Positions 1-8,834 of a stretch of 64,000 bases of DNA are shown here, one piece after another (positions within the stretch are counted from its first letter, which is position 1; the number at the start of each line of letters is the position of its first letter). The position numbers and the translations under genes were made by a program. The DNA comes from Halovenus amylolytica (GTDB taxonomy: Archaea; Halobacteriota; Halobacteria; Halobacteriales; Haloarculaceae). The notes beneath the pieces were generated by a model. That model was not told where the DNA came from, did no database searches, and saw only the letters and a program-made list of their open reading frames with translations. Location of the stretch: the NCBI GenBank assembly GCA_004015825.1, contig SAYS01000017.1, positions 61,478 through 125,477 of the forward strand, in the 5' to 3' direction.

Positions 1-251
1 TCTAGTACTTCTATAATTCTGTCTGTCTCCCGACGCACATCGACAAAAAGATCTGACGACCGACGACGCCTGTGCGCGGTCGCCCGACGAAAGTAGGGTA
101 ACGTAGGAATTCGCTGTCCAATTACGAACTCGGTATTTGCGGGGAGTTCCATCAAAATATAGCAATATTGTACGCTTGAAAGCTCTATCGTCAATAATTG
201 TGTACAACCTCCAAAATTAATCTCCGCTGACACCTCCTCTGTGTCGTAGTA
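1..251. other. Intergenic region upstream of the acetamidase-like gene
   Basis: No gene is seen here. The stretch is more AT-rich than the rest of the window from about 140 to 225 and probably carries the promoter of the gene starting at 252. An AT-rich segment (AAAATTAAT, about 212-220) is a possible TATA element, but no unambiguous signal can be named. Confidence 0.4.
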
Positions 252-1430
252 ATGAGACGACGAACGCTCATGAAAGCAGCAGGCGCATTGGGAATCGCAA
301 CCGCCGGCGTTGGCAGCTCGCAGGCTCTCGGCGACAACATCGACCTTTCTGCGCTCCAGGAGGAGGATGGGGCAGACGACGAGCCGGACGAGGAGGCTGA
401 CGACTCCTACGATGTCGACACCGTCGTAGAGTCGACTCCCGAAAATGTGGTCTGGGGTGCAATCGACCCGACCAAAGAGCCAGTTGAAACGGTTGCCTCC
501 GGTGATGTCGTCCAGATCGAAACTATTTCTCACGAGGGGATACTGGAAGACCAGCCGGACCCGGAGGAGTTTTTCACCAACCGGGGTATCCCGGAAGAAG
601 AGATTCTAGAGGATCAGGTCAGAGTCCACGACGAAGTTCCACACGACGGAGGTGGACCCCACGTCGTCACTGGCCCGGTCTACATCGAGGACGCCGAACC
701 CGGTGACGTACTCGAAGTCGAGGTACTCGATATCGACTTTCGTGTCCCCTACGGCGCTAACACCTTCCGCCAGCGGAAGGGCGGTCTCCCCTCGGAGTTT
801 ACGTGGAACGACAGCGAGGTACTCGAGTTCGATCTGGACCGGGAAGTTGCACTGCTGGGCGACGACATCGAGATTCCGCTCGACCCCTTCCAGGGTATCA
901 TGGCGGTCGGACCGACCCTGACTACTGGTCGTGTGAACTCGGTGCCGCCGGGGCCGTTCGGCGGGAATATCGACATCCAGGGCACCGGCGTTGGAACGAC
1001 GATGTACTACCCGGTGTTCGTGGAGGGAGGGCTGTTTTTCACCGGCGACGGGCACGCACTCCAGGGCAACGGCGAGGTCGATCTCACCGCACTGGAGACG
1101 TCGCTGACGCCCACGTTTCGCTTTACCCTCCACAAGGACGCCGAACAGATGGACTGGCCGATCGCCGAGACCGACGACGACGTGCTGGTGATGGGCGTCG
1201 ATCCGGACCTGGACAACGCGATGGAACACGCACTCCGGGAGGCGATTTCACTGCTCGTCCACCAGAAGGACATGTCACCCGCAGAAGCATACCGGTTCCT
1301 CAGCCTCGCCGGTGATTTCAACGTCTCACAGATTGTCGACATCAACAAGGGTATCCACGGCAAGATTCCGAAAGCTGTGTTCGAGGATGGGTTGGAAATC
1401 GATCCCCAGAATCTCGGGGAAAGTTTCTAG
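252..1430 (+). CDS. Exported acetamidase/formamidase family protein
   Basis: 392 aa. The N-terminus carries a twin-arginine (Tat) type signal (RRRTLMK, then a short hydrophobic Ala/Gly-rich stretch), followed by an acidic linker at about residues 30-60. The rest resembles the acetamidase/formamidase (FmdA/AmdA) beta-rich fold, including GPVYIEDAEPGDVLEVEVLD. Known members hydrolyse formamide or short amides to ammonia and the acid. Export by Tat would place this one outside the membrane, which is unusual for the family, so the substrate is uncertain. The ATG at 252 is chosen because it gives the Tat motif at once. It is monocistronic and followed by tRNA-Tyr on the other strand. Confidence 0.75.
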   Translation: MRRRTLMKAAGALGIATAGVGSSQALGDNIDLSALQEEDGADDEPDEEADDSYDVDTVVESTPENVVWGAIDPTKEPVETVASGDVVQIETISHEGILEDQPDPEEFFTNRGIPEEEILEDQVRVHDEVPHDGGGPHVVTGPVYIEDAEPGDVLEVEVLDIDFRVPYGANTFRQRKGGLPSEFTWNDSEVLEFDLDREVALLGDDIEIPLDPFQGIMAVGPTLTTGRVNSVPPGPFGGNIDIQGTGVGTTMYYPVFVEGGLFFTGDGHALQGNGEVDLTALETSLTPTFRFTLHKDAEQMDWPIAETDDDVLVMGVDPDLDNAMEHALREAISLLVHQKDMSPAEAYRFLSLAGDFNVSQIVDINKGIHGKIPKAVFEDGLEIDPQNLGESF

Positions 1431-1445
1431 CTTTCTGCGTCCTCT

Positions 1446-1520
1446 CTCCCCGATTTGAACAGGTGCCAGACGGTCTCGCTCACTACGTTCGCGAGCCTGC
1501 GACTGGTGTGTTCAAATCGG
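1446..1520. repeat. tRNA T-arm-like fragment inside an inverted repeat
   Basis: CTCCCCGATTTGAAC at 1446-1460 is identical to the T-arm segment of tRNA-Tyr at 1571-1585. A 12-bp inverted partner (TGTTCAAATCGG, 1509-1520) pairs with 1450-1461, and the interior contains CTCGC/GCGAG, so the region can fold into a hairpin. It lies just beyond the 3' end of the tRNA gene, where integrative elements leave attachment-site remnants. It could be such a scar or a structured 3' region; no integrase is nearby. Confidence 0.5.
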
Positions 1521-1564
1521 TTCGGCGTAGATTTTTCACTGCTCACATCCGTTCCCAGGAAAAA

Positions 1565-1638
1565 TCCGCCCTCCCCGATTTGAACGGGGGACAAGTCGAT
1601 CTACAGTCGACTGCTCTACCAGTCTGAGCTAAGGGCGG
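1565..1638 (-). tRNA. tRNA-Tyr (anticodon GTA)
   Basis: 74 nt on the minus strand. The 7-bp acceptor CCGCCCT (1638-1632) pairs with AGGGCGG (1572-1566), followed by discriminator A. The D-arm contains TAGCTCAGAC-TGGTAGAGCA. The anticodon loop CTGTAGA is closed by a perfect stem (AGTCGA/TCGACT) and gives anticodon GTA. The T-arm has GTTCAAATC. The C1-G72 pair is typical of archaeal tRNA-Tyr. There is no intron, and CCA is not encoded. Confidence 0.95.
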
Positions 1639-1781
1639 TCGCGTAAGTGAGTAGGATGCCTGTTGGACTTAACCATTATGCATCGTCTCTGCCGTGCGGG
1701 TGACTCACGATCTAGTGTGACGAATGTCAGACATTCAGGGAAGATTGAAATAGGGGGAGAAAGAATAGCTACAACAACCAG

Positions 1782-2390
1782 ATGAGCAAGATCACGTTCC
1801 GGGCGGACGACGAGCTCATCACCCGGCTCGAAGAGTTCGACGCCTCGAAAAGTGAGATCATGCGCGAGGCACTCCGCGAGTATCTCGACACACACGGAGA
1901 GGCCAGCGCAGACACTGATCGAGTCTCGACCGACGAGCCAACGGACGGGAGTCTCGACGATCTCGTTGCCGACCGCGTCGACTCGCTGATCGCAGATCGA
2001 CTGGATCGCTCGCTTCGACAGCCACAGGGGCAAGATGTGAACGTAAACATCACGCTCGATGCCCCAGTCTCTGACTCGTCACACACGGCCGACGAGGCAG
2101 TAAACGCCGACACGGCGGTGTCAAACGACGCGTCAACCGATGTGTCACACACCGGCGGTGAGAGTAAGACGCCCGCGGGAGACGACGAAAACACCACTGT
2201 CTCACAGGGTACGACGTGCTCGCAATGTGGCGAAAACGTGTCGCCATCCCACGTCTACTGCCCGAACTGCGGGGAGAAGACATCCCGTCGCGTGTTCTGT
2301 GACTGTGGTGACGAGATCCGTTCGGACTGGGCATTCTGCCCCGGCTGTGGCCGCCGTACCCCCGCAGCGGACGTTCTCGATCAGTCATGA
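1782..2390 (+). CDS. cdrL: CdrL-type ribbon-helix-helix regulator with zinc ribbons
   Basis: 202 aa. Residues 1-40 form a ribbon-helix-helix DNA-binding domain (begins KITFRADDELITRLEEF). An acidic linker follows, then a C-terminal pair of zinc ribbons with four Cys pairs (CSQC, CPNC, CDC, CPGC). This architecture, just upstream of a short RHH protein and ftsZ2, matches the haloarchaeal cell-division regulator CdrL, which controls the cdrS-ftsZ2 promoter in model haloarchaea. The function is inferred from architecture and synteny. The 230-bp gap to cdrS carries palindromes that could be its targets. Confidence 0.85.
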   Translation: MSKITFRADDELITRLEEFDASKSEIMREALREYLDTHGEASADTDRVSTDEPTDGSLDDLVADRVDSLIADRLDRSLRQPQGQDVNVNITLDAPVSDSSHTADEAVNADTAVSNDASTDVSHTGGESKTPAGDDENTTVSQGTTCSQCGENVSPSHVYCPNCGEKTSRRVFCDCGDEIRSDWAFCPGCGRRTPAADVLDQS

Positions 2391-2416
2391 AGTGGCGCAA
2401 ACAGGCGGTAGCGTTT

Positions 2417-2510
2417 GTTTACGGGCGTAAACGTCTGCTTGTCTTACGACGGCCGGTAGTTTTATAACCCTTCAGTCAGTGGTATTGATTGCGTAAGACG
2501 GTCGTCTTAC
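2417..2510 (+). promoter_or_regulatory. cdrS-ftsZ2 promoter with two palindromic operator-like sites
   Basis: A TATA box (TTTTATAA, about 2459-2466) predicts transcription starting near 2490. Two perfect inverted repeats with 2-bp spacers flank it: GTTTACG-GG-CGTAAAC at 2417-2432 and GTAAGACG-GT-CGTCTTAC at 2493-2510. Further GTCTTAC half-sites occur at 2441-2447 and near 2597. One site upstream of TATA and one at the start site is the arrangement expected for repression by dimeric RHH proteins. CdrL and CdrS are both encoded alongside and are the obvious candidates. Binding is inferred. Confidence 0.6.
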
Positions 2511-2620
2511 ACAGTATGGGTCACAATGTACGACCCGCCGCCTTCTGGCGGTTCTGCTGTGTAAAACGATCGGGCGTGGTGTAAACCGGCCTCCGTCTTA
2601 CCACAAGGGGAAATACAACA

Positions 2621-2833
2621 ATGGAGCGTGTGACACTGCGGATTCCGAAACAGCAGATCGAAGAGGTAGAGCAGATGGTCGAAACCGGTGAGTATCCCAA
2701 CCGGAGCGAGGCAATTCGCTCGGCGGTGCGGGAGATGCTCGCGGAGCAGGATACCGGCAAGATGCGGCCATCCGAAAAACGCAAACAGCGCAACAGCCAG
2801 CGGCGCAAAGACCGCTCGTGGGCGAGGGCATAA
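2621..2833 (+). CDS. cdrS: Short ribbon-helix-helix protein CdrS
   Basis: 70 aa. An N-terminal RHH fold (begins [19 protein letters not shown]) is followed by a basic tail rich in Lys, Arg and Gln. It ends 2 nt before the ftsZ2 ATG, so the two genes are surely co-transcribed. Size, fold and position match CdrS, a small haloarchaeal transcription factor that coordinates cell division genes. The promoter lies in the 230-bp gap upstream. Confidence 0.88.
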   Translation: MERVTLRIPKQQIEEVEQMVETGEYPNRSEAIRSAVREMLAEQDTGKMRPSEKRKQRNSQRRKDRSWARA

Positions 2834-2835
2834 CA

Positions 2836-4017
2836 ATGCAAGATATCGTCAACGAAGCTCTCGAACGCGACGAGCAGGAGCAAAAACAGATGGAAGACGC
2901 CGAGGGGTTCGGTGACCCACGGATCGTCATCATCGGAGCTGGCGGCGCCGGTAACAACACAGTCAACCGGCTGTACAACATCGGCGTCGACGGCGCGGAG
3001 ACCATCGCGATCAACACCGACAAACAGCACCTGAAGATGATCGAGGCCGACACGAAGATTCTCGTCGGGAAGTCCCTGACGAACGGTCTCGGTGCTGGTG
3101 GCGACCCGAGCATGGGTGAACGTGCCACAGAGATGGCCCAGGGCACGATCAAGGAAGTGCTCGGCGACGCCGATCTCGTCTTCGTCACCGCCGGGATGGG
3201 CGGCGGGACGGGGACCGGTGCTGCACCAGTTGTCTCAAAAATCGCCAAAGAGCAGGGCGCAATCGTCGTCGGGATGGTCTCGACGCCGTTCAACGTCGAA
3301 CGCGCGCGTACGGTGAAAGCCGAGGAAGGCCTCGAACGGCTCCGTGACGAAGCCGATTCGATCATCGTGCTCGACAACAACCGTCTGCTCGATTACGTGC
3401 CGAATCTGCCGATCGGCAAGGCATTCTCGGTCATGGACCAGATCATCGCCGAAACCGTCAAAGGCATCTCCGAGACGATCACCCAGCCATCGCTGATCAA
3501 CCTGGATTACGCGGATATGACCTCGATCATGAACCAGGGTGGCGTCGCGGTGATGCTCGTCGGCGAGACACAGGACAAGAACAAGACCGAGGAGGTCGTG
3601 AAGGATGCGATGAACCATCCGCTACTCGACGTCGATTACCGCGGCGCGAGCGGTGGCCTGGTTCACATCACTGGCGGTCCAGATCTCACCTTGCAGGAGG
3701 CAGAGGGGATCGCCCAGAACATCACGGAACGACTCGAGGCCAACGCCAACGTCATCTGGGGCGCCCGCATTCAGGAAGAGTACAAGGGCAAAGTCCGCGT
3801 CATGGCGATCATGACCGGCGTCAAAAGCGCCCAGGTCCTCGGTCCGACGACCCAGAAACAGGCCGACAAGTCCCGGCAGGCGATCAAGGGTGTCGACGAC
3901 GACACTTTCGACGCCTCCAACAACGTCCAGCAATCGAACGCGGGATTCGGCGAAACTGACGGCGGCCGCGAGGAAGTCGACAAGAAGAACGGACTCGACG
4001 TCATCCGGACAGAGTAA
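2836..4017 (+). CDS. ftsZ2: Cell division GTPase FtsZ2
   Basis: 393 aa, a tubulin-superfamily GTPase that forms the mid-cell division ring with FtsZ1. Visible motifs are the N-terminal GAGGAGNN nucleotide loop (about 34-41), the signature GGGTGTG (122-128) and the T7 synergy loop NLDYAD (222-227). The ATG at 2836 is preferred over an upstream GTG at 2818 because it follows the cdrS stop by 2 nt. The start MQDIV and the cdrS partnership identify FtsZ2 rather than FtsZ1. The charged C-terminal tail after about residue 340 is the usual variable linker. Confidence 0.95.
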   Translation: MQDIVNEALERDEQEQKQMEDAEGFGDPRIVIIGAGGAGNNTVNRLYNIGVDGAETIAINTDKQHLKMIEADTKILVGKSLTNGLGAGGDPSMGERATEMAQGTIKEVLGDADLVFVTAGMGGGTGTGAAPVVSKIAKEQGAIVVGMVSTPFNVERARTVKAEEGLERLRDEADSIIVLDNNRLLDYVPNLPIGKAFSVMDQIIAETVKGISETITQPSLINLDYADMTSIMNQGGVAVMLVGETQDKNKTEEVVKDAMNHPLLDVDYRGASGGLVHITGGPDLTLQEAEGIAQNITERLEANANVIWGARIQEEYKGKVRVMAIMTGVKSAQVLGPTTQKQADKSRQAIKGVDDDTFDASNNVQQSNAGFGETDGGREEVDKKNGLDVIRTE

Positions 4018-4060
4018 CCTTTCCACCCGCTGTCTTCCTGTCGATTCTCTCTTACTGCGG

Positions 4061-4066
4061 TTTTTT
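4061..4066 (+). terminator. Oligo-T terminator after ftsZ2
   Basis: Six consecutive T residues after a GC-rich stretch, 44 nt past the ftsZ2 stop and between convergent ftsZ2 and ncsA. Oligo-T tracts end transcription in archaea, so this is a plausible terminator. Confidence 0.5.
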
Positions 4067-4094
4067 ATCGTGATCTTGGCCGAAGAAAGGTAGT

Positions 4095-5075
4095 TTAGAC
4101 GGCTTCCAGTGCAGCCAGCAATCCACACTTCCGACACTGCTCGCCCGTCGTCGGACTGCCGCAGTTCTCGCACTCGTCGAGGTCGGGATTGTCGTCGTCA
4201 TACTCCGTGGCGGCCAGCCCGGCGAGTTGCTCGTAGCCGGCCATGATCGAGTGCCGCGTCCCCGGATGTTTCTCTTCGAGTTTGTAGAGTAGCTGTTGAA
4301 TCTCACCCCGGAACGCCTCCTCGGCGTGTGGGCACTCGGTGATGTGTGCGGGCAGATTGCGGAGGTGTGCGTACAGTGCGACCTCCTTTTCCGGCACGTC
4401 CCGGAGTGGCTTCGCACGGGGGACGAACTCCTCGCGTTCGCCACGCGTCTGGCTCGCTTCGGCCCCATCGAAGGGGCCGAGACTCGCATCGAACTGTTGT
4501 GAAATTTTTCTGATATCGCCCTCCAGGAAATTCATCAACGCCGTTTCGGCTTCATCATCAAGATTATGACCAGTAAGAAGCTTGTCAGCATCGAGTTCGG
4601 CCGCGTACCGGGAGAGAATGTCCCGGCGGAAGACGCCACAGTATGCGCAGGCTGACATATTCTCCGGATCGTCCTCGACGACGTCGTCCATCTGGACGTC
4701 GAACTCGTCTTCGTAGGTAACGATCTCGTGTTGGATCTCCAGTTCGTCGGTGAGTTCTTTCGAGGCGTCGAGGCTCTCGTCGCGGTAGCCCTCGATGCCC
4801 TCGTGGATCGAGAGTGCGATCAGTTCGATCCGGGGGTCCTCGGCGAAGGTGTCGGCGAGGATCTCCGTGAGAACGACGCTGTCCTTGCCGCCGGAGAGCC
4901 CGATGACCCACGTCTCCGGATCGTCGATGGATGCGTCGTCGGGGAGGAGGTTGTCCTCGCGAACCCGTCGACGAACTCGTTTTTCGACGGAGGCACAGAA
5001 ATGCTCCTCGCACATGTGGAGCCCGGAGTAGGCGGCGTGCATGACGGCCTCGCTCGGGCACTTGTCACACTCCAT
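4095..5075 (-). CDS. ncsA: tRNA 2-thiolation protein NcsA (Ncs6/TtuA family)
   Basis: 326 aa from ATG at 5075 (starts MECDKC); the open frame continues upstream only into repeat DNA. An N-terminal zinc finger (CDKC...CEEH) precedes a PP-loop ATP pyrophosphatase domain with SGGKDS, an internal CAYC pair, and a C-terminal zinc ribbon (CENC...CRKC). This is the NcsA/Ctu1 family, which adenylates and thiolates U34 of Lys, Glu and Gln tRNAs, in haloarchaea with the ubiquitin-like SAMP2. A structured repeat lies 95 bp upstream. Confidence 0.9.
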   Translation of the reverse strand: MECDKCPSEAVMHAAYSGLHMCEEHFCASVEKRVRRRVREDNLLPDDASIDDPETWVIGLSGGKDSVVLTEILADTFAEDPRIELIALSIHEGIEGYRDESLDASKELTDELEIQHEIVTYEDEFDVQMDDVVEDDPENMSACAYCGVFRRDILSRYAAELDADKLLTGHNLDDEAETALMNFLEGDIRKISQQFDASLGPFDGAEASQTRGEREEFVPRAKPLRDVPEKEVALYAHLRNLPAHITECPHAEEAFRGEIQQLLYKLEEKHPGTRHSIMAGYEQLAGLAATEYDDDNPDLDECENCGSPTTGEQCRKCGLLAALEAV

Positions 5076-5170
5076 TGGCAGGGGATTGGCGACTTGATCG
5101 GTTGACTGTTTCGACTCTAGGTGCTCTAGGGGTGTTTGATTTTGGAGTGGATTTGAGATCGACTGGTGAG

Positions 5171-5466
5171 AACAGCAAGAAAGCCCCGAGGCTGTCGGCT
5201 CCCGCGACTCGCTGCGGTCCGGTAGGTCCTTGCTTCGTCGGGGTTCGCCGACAGCCTCGCCCCTTTCAGTCCCGCCCAGTGTGATTTTCCAGGCTGGGCG
5301 GGACTGAAAGGGGCCGACCGCTCGATGAGCTAGACGACGTAAGCACCGCAGCAACGCGAGGAGCGCAGCGAGTTCTTCGCGAACGGAGTGAGCGAAGGCC
5401 AGCGAGACGAGTGAAGCGAGTCTCGCCAGGCGCAGCCATCGAGCGGTCGGGGGCTTTCTTGCTGTT
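5171..5466. repeat. Modular palindromic element, copy 1 (two modules, intact)
   Basis: 296 bp between divergent ncsA and the gene at 5559. Order: end A AACAGCAAGAAAGCCCC (5171-5187); arm X GAGGCTGTCGGC (5188-5199) pairing perfectly with 5247-5258; inner B CCCCTTTCAGTCCCGCCCAG (5260-5279) pairing perfectly with 5294-5313; arm Y CCGACCGCTCGATG (5314-5327) pairing perfectly with 5437-5450; end A' GGGGCTTTCTTGCTGTT (5450-5466). The right half is an inverted version of the left half, including a loop motif close to GTGCTTACGTCGTC. It encodes nothing convincing. It could be a non-autonomous mobile element, a structured RNA or a cruciform site. Confidence 0.9.
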
Positions 5467-5558
5467 CGTAACCACCTCAGCTGTACTCACAGCAACAACC
5501 ACACCTCCAACACATACCTTCGCTATTGTTTTGCATCCCGCGCCCGTACCACACGACA

Positions 5559-6212
5559 ATGGAGGGCTGGGACCGAACCAGAGCAGTCGAGCGCGTCGAA
5601 CAGGTCGTCGAGACCGTCGAGACCGAACAGATGCCCGTCCCCGTCAGAGAGGTGTGGGTGTTCGGCGACGTCGCGCTCGGACTCGATCCAGTCGAGCGAC
5701 TCGATATCTACCTCACCAAGGACATTCTGCTCCACGACGACACCGAGCGTGCCGAGGAGTTCGTCGAATCCCACGGCATCAAAAGCGTCGGCAAGACGGT
5801 CCGCGCGGAGTGGGCAGACGAACACCCGGAGTACCTGCGAACGACGGCGAACGGCCACGCTGCCCCGGAGAAATGCCTTGGCGCGCACCTCGTCGACGAC
5901 GACGAACCGATCCATCTGGAGGTCTGCAACGCCAGTTTCGAGGACAACGTCAGACAGCGCCTGAAAGGCGCACTCGCCCGCGAGAACTACGAGGAGATTC
6001 TCGATCCGCGGGGCGCGTGTCTCTGGATCGACGGCCAGCGCTCCGCAGAGGCCTTCGAGAAACTCCGCGCCGGCGAGTTCGTCTTCCCGACGCTTCCGGA
6101 TTCCCTGGAGATGCTCGGGGCCGACGAGCAACAGGCGACTGCGGCCGCAGCGACGATCGAACAGGCTCGTTCGGAGCAAGCCGGTGCATCGGTGCGCGGC
6201 GACGTTGTCTGA
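5559..6212 (+). CDS. Conserved haloarchaeal protein of unknown function
   Basis: 217 aa from ATG 5559; codons further upstream look like non-coding leader. Acidic and soluble, with no signal peptide or membrane segment. The N-terminal part (VREVWVFGDVALGLDPVERLDIYLTKD) has a nucleotidyltransferase-like flavour (GDVALG...DIYLT), but I cannot assign a catalytic triad. It is divergent from ncsA across palindromic element copy 1 and followed by a convergent methyltransferase. I do not recognise a function. Confidence 0.7.
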   Translation: MEGWDRTRAVERVEQVVETVETEQMPVPVREVWVFGDVALGLDPVERLDIYLTKDILLHDDTERAEEFVESHGIKSVGKTVRAEWADEHPEYLRTTANGHAAPEKCLGAHLVDDDEPIHLEVCNASFEDNVRQRLKGALARENYEEILDPRGACLWIDGQRSAEAFEKLRAGEFVFPTLPDSLEMLGADEQQATAAAATIEQARSEQAGASVRGDVV

Positions 6213-6236
6213 TTGTTCGCTATTTTCCCGCCCAGG

Positions 6237-7028
6237 CTACTCAGATACGACCCCACTCGTCACGTAGAAGGGAACCACCTCTTCACGCTCGTAGCTGCCG
6301 TCCTGCATCTGCTCGATAACCTCTCGTCCCATGGCGCGCCACCGCTCCCGGAGCGCATCGAACTCTTCCTCGGACGTCTCGCCGGCCAGAATCTCTGCGC
6401 GGTCGGTCTCGATACCGGCACCGCTGGCCTTCCGACGCGCGGCTTCGAGTGCCTGTTCGGTGTACGGCGGCGAGACGGTCTGTCTGTGGTCGTATCGGCG
6501 GACACTCACGTCTTCGACTCCCGCCTCGGCGAACAGCGAGCGAGCATCGCCGATCGTCGCGTCGGTCCCGATCCCGGCGAGATACAGCTCCCGTGCCTCC
6601 TTCGCCAACTGTGACTCGTTGTCGACTGTCGAGGTGACTGACACGGCGCTGTTGTCCGGTTCGACGACGGCCACGCAGTCGCTGCTGACGCGGGCGAACT
6701 CCCGGAGCGCAACCTCGGGGGCCGGGAGATTGACCAGCAGTGCCTGACAGATCACCAGATCGAAGCTGTCGTCGGCGAAGGGAAGCCGCGTCGCATCACC
6801 GAGGACGCGTGGATCGTCGGTATGGGCGAGTAGTTCCGGATCTACGTCGGTGGCGATCACCTCGCCCGGGACTACCTCGCGCAGGATGCGGGTAAGTTCG
6901 CCGGTTCCCGCGCCAACGTCGAGCACGCACTGTCGCTGTTCGAGGCCGATATCGGCGAGTGCCGCTTTCGAGCCCTCCCACATACCCTCGCGTGTCGTCT
7001 CCAGATACTCCGCTGTGAACCGGCGCAC
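6237..7028 (-). CDS. Class I SAM-dependent methyltransferase
   Basis: 263 aa. The SAM-binding motif I is VLDVGAGTGELTRIL (about residues 35-49), with an acidic residue after strand 2 (ATDVD) and motif IV DLVICQALLVNLP. It has the Methyltransf_11/25 Rossmann fold. The substrate cannot be told; the C-terminal half is family-specific. It lies downstream of a winged-helix gene on the same strand with a 60-bp gap, so co-transcription is possible. Confidence 0.8.
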   Translation of the reverse strand: MRRFTAEYLETTREGMWEGSKAALADIGLEQRQCVLDVGAGTGELTRILREVVPGEVIATDVDPELLAHTDDPRVLGDATRLPFADDSFDLVICQALLVNLPAPEVALREFARVSSDCVAVVEPDNSAVSVTSTVDNESQLAKEARELYLAGIGTDATIGDARSLFAEAGVEDVSVRRYDHRQTVSPPYTEQALEAARRKASGAGIETDRAEILAGETSEEEFDALRERWRAMGREVIEQMQDGSYEREEVVPFYVTSGVVSE

Positions 7029-7088
7029 AGCCGTTGTTGCCGGCTCTGAAAGAAAAGCCCGGGGTTTCCCGGTGGCGTCTCTGACTGC

Positions 7089-7628
7089 TTACCCCGTCTC
7101 CGACTGATTTGCGAGTTCGCGGATCGCCTTCTCGAAGACGGCAGGCAGTCCCGTCTCGTAATCTGTGCCGGGGCTGGTCCCTTCGGTGACACCGAGTGCG
7201 TCAGCGACAGCGTCGGGCAGCGTCGGGCGGGGTGCTGCCTCGTGTCGCCGGATGCGCTCCGTTTTGACCGTATTCTCGTGAACGGCCTGCAACATCGGAA
7301 GTCCACGGAGGTAGTTGTACTTGTCGAGGATGCCGACACCGCGGTCGGTCAGCCCGTAGAACGTACCCGGCAGATCCCGCTTCCCCTGGCTCTCGGACAG
7401 TTCGTACGTCGTGACCAGGCTGTGTTCTTCCAGCTCCCCGAGTTGATCGAGCACGGCAGATTCGCTTTTCTGGCTGTAGTAGGCGAGTTCCGCGAGCGAC
7501 GGGAGGTGGTCGGGGTGGCCGAGAATTGTCTGGATGATGCGGAAGCGCGTCTCCTGGGCCAGCAACTCGTGGATCTTGCGCTGGGCCTCGAACGGCGAGA
7601 GATGCTCTCCGGGCGGGACTTTCTCCAT
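7089..7628 (-). CDS. Winged-helix transcriptional regulator
   Basis: 179 aa from ATG 7628. A TATA-like GTTATAC (7651-7657, minus strand) sits 23-29 nt upstream, fitting a leaderless start and ruling out the longer frame. An N-terminal winged-helix domain (about 10-90: FEAQRKIHELLAQETRFRII, then a SLAELAYYSQKSESAVLDQL recognition segment and a wing around LTDRGVGIL) places it near ArsR/PadR-like haloarchaeal regulators. The C-terminal half has no recognisable ligand domain. Targets are unknown. Confidence 0.75.
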   Translation of the reverse strand: MEKVPPGEHLSPFEAQRKIHELLAQETRFRIIQTILGHPDHLPSLAELAYYSQKSESAVLDQLGELEEHSLVTTYELSESQGKRDLPGTFYGLTDRGVGILDKYNYLRGLPMLQAVHENTVKTERIRRHEAAPRPTLPDAVADALGVTEGTSPGTDYETGLPAVFEKAIRELANQSETG

Positions 7629-7719
7629 AGCGGTGGTTCGGTCTACTCCGGTATAACTGCTTGGGCTAACCAAGTTGACTGGAACAAGCTAGTTGGGGCG
7701 TCCTTGACTGTCGTACAGA

Positions 7720-8733
7720 TCAGACGACGGCGAGTCCGCGGCCGACCGTTTGTTCGTACTCCTCCGGCCACGGAATCGTCAGCCTGTGCCATGTTCGGGC
7801 AGCGTCGTGGCTCCGGAAGATCCCCCGGTTGGTCAGCGCGGCGAACTCGCCAGCCCCGTCGCCGGCAGCCAGCACCGCTCGGACGGTGCCCGCCGGATCA
7901 CCCAGCCCATCCATCGCGAGTTCCCAGCTGTCACTCGAACCTGTTTTGCGGTAGACGTAGCTCTCTGCCCGCGCCGGAGCGTGCGCTGTCCGTGCGCCAG
8001 GCGCGACAGAGATGATGACGGTCTCGGGATCGCCTGGGTCGACGGCCAGCCCCCAGACGTAGCGGTGGTCGAGCCCATCCTGTGGATACGTCCAGCTCTC
8101 TCCGCAGTCTGCCGATTCAGCGTAGCCGTCGCTAGCCGCCGTGTAGACGTGGCTGGGGACATCCGGGTGCGTCGCGAGCGTGTGGTTGTCCCGACGAGCG
8201 CCCTCTGGGTGTGGTTTCCAGCTCTCTCCGCCGTCGTCGGATCGAACGAAGGCGCCGGCCTCGATCGAGACGTAGATCCGGTCGGGATCGGTCGGATGGA
8301 CGGCGAGCCAGCGGACGTGATGGGTGTGTGGCCGCGGCGGGAACGACCACTGGTTTGCAGAGAGGAGATCGGTCAACCCGTCGCGTTTCTCGAAGCTCAC
8401 GCCGCCGTCCGTCGAGCGGTACACTGCAGAGGGCTCCGTGCCGACCCAGATAGTATCCGGGTCGTGTGGACTCACAGTGACGGCCGTGACGCGGTCGGTG
8501 AACTCGCCAGCGGCGTGCCACGTCTCGCCGCCGTCGGTCGAGCGTTCGAGTCCGGAGTCGACAGTTCCGACGAAGACGCGCTCTGGGTGCTCCGGACTCG
8601 CAGCGAGACACTCCATGTCGTGCTCGCGGAGTCTCTCGGTACAGTCCCACTGCGTCCCCTGGGCGCAGTGTGAGCGCCGCTGCCCGCGAACCACCAGCAC
8701 GCGGTCGTCGAGCGCAGCGTAGAGCGTGGGCAT
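7720..8733 (-). CDS. BNR/VPS10-like beta-propeller protein
   Basis: 337 aa from ATG 8733 (starts MPTLYAALDD). It contains repeated propeller blades with Asp-box/BNR-type motifs such as STDGGETW, STDGGVSF and SDDGGESW, spaced about 50 residues apart, plus HP.DP(D/E) turns between blades. Such proteins resemble sialidase and photosystem-assembly propellers, but haloarchaeal members are of unknown role. No signal peptide is seen, so it is probably cytoplasmic. Confidence 0.75.
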   Translation of the reverse strand: MPTLYAALDDRVLVVRGQRRSHCAQGTQWDCTERLREHDMECLAASPEHPERVFVGTVDSGLERSTDGGETWHAAGEFTDRVTAVTVSPHDPDTIWVGTEPSAVYRSTDGGVSFEKRDGLTDLLSANQWSFPPRPHTHHVRWLAVHPTDPDRIYVSIEAGAFVRSDDGGESWKPHPEGARRDNHTLATHPDVPSHVYTAASDGYAESADCGESWTYPQDGLDHRYVWGLAVDPGDPETVIISVAPGARTAHAPARAESYVYRKTGSSDSWELAMDGLGDPAGTVRAVLAAGDGAGEFAALTNRGIFRSHDAARTWHRLTIPWPEEYEQTVGRGLAVV

Positions 8734-8834
8734 ACCATATCTTTGCTGTCGGGATGTATCGCTCTTGTGCGTCTCTGACAGTGACTCATCAGCCACACTC
8801 TCCAGAATAAGTGGCTACGTGCTGTGAGTATCTC

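Noticed and set aside
5260..5313. CCCCTTTCAGTCCCGCCC / inverse as a CRISPR repeat
   Set aside because: It is a single inverted pair per locus, with no direct repeats and no regular spacers.
5076..5354. Longer ncsA start with about 93 extra residues
   Set aside because: The extension translates palindromic element copy 1, and the family start MECDKC lies at 5075. The same holds for the long frames before aspS and pth2.
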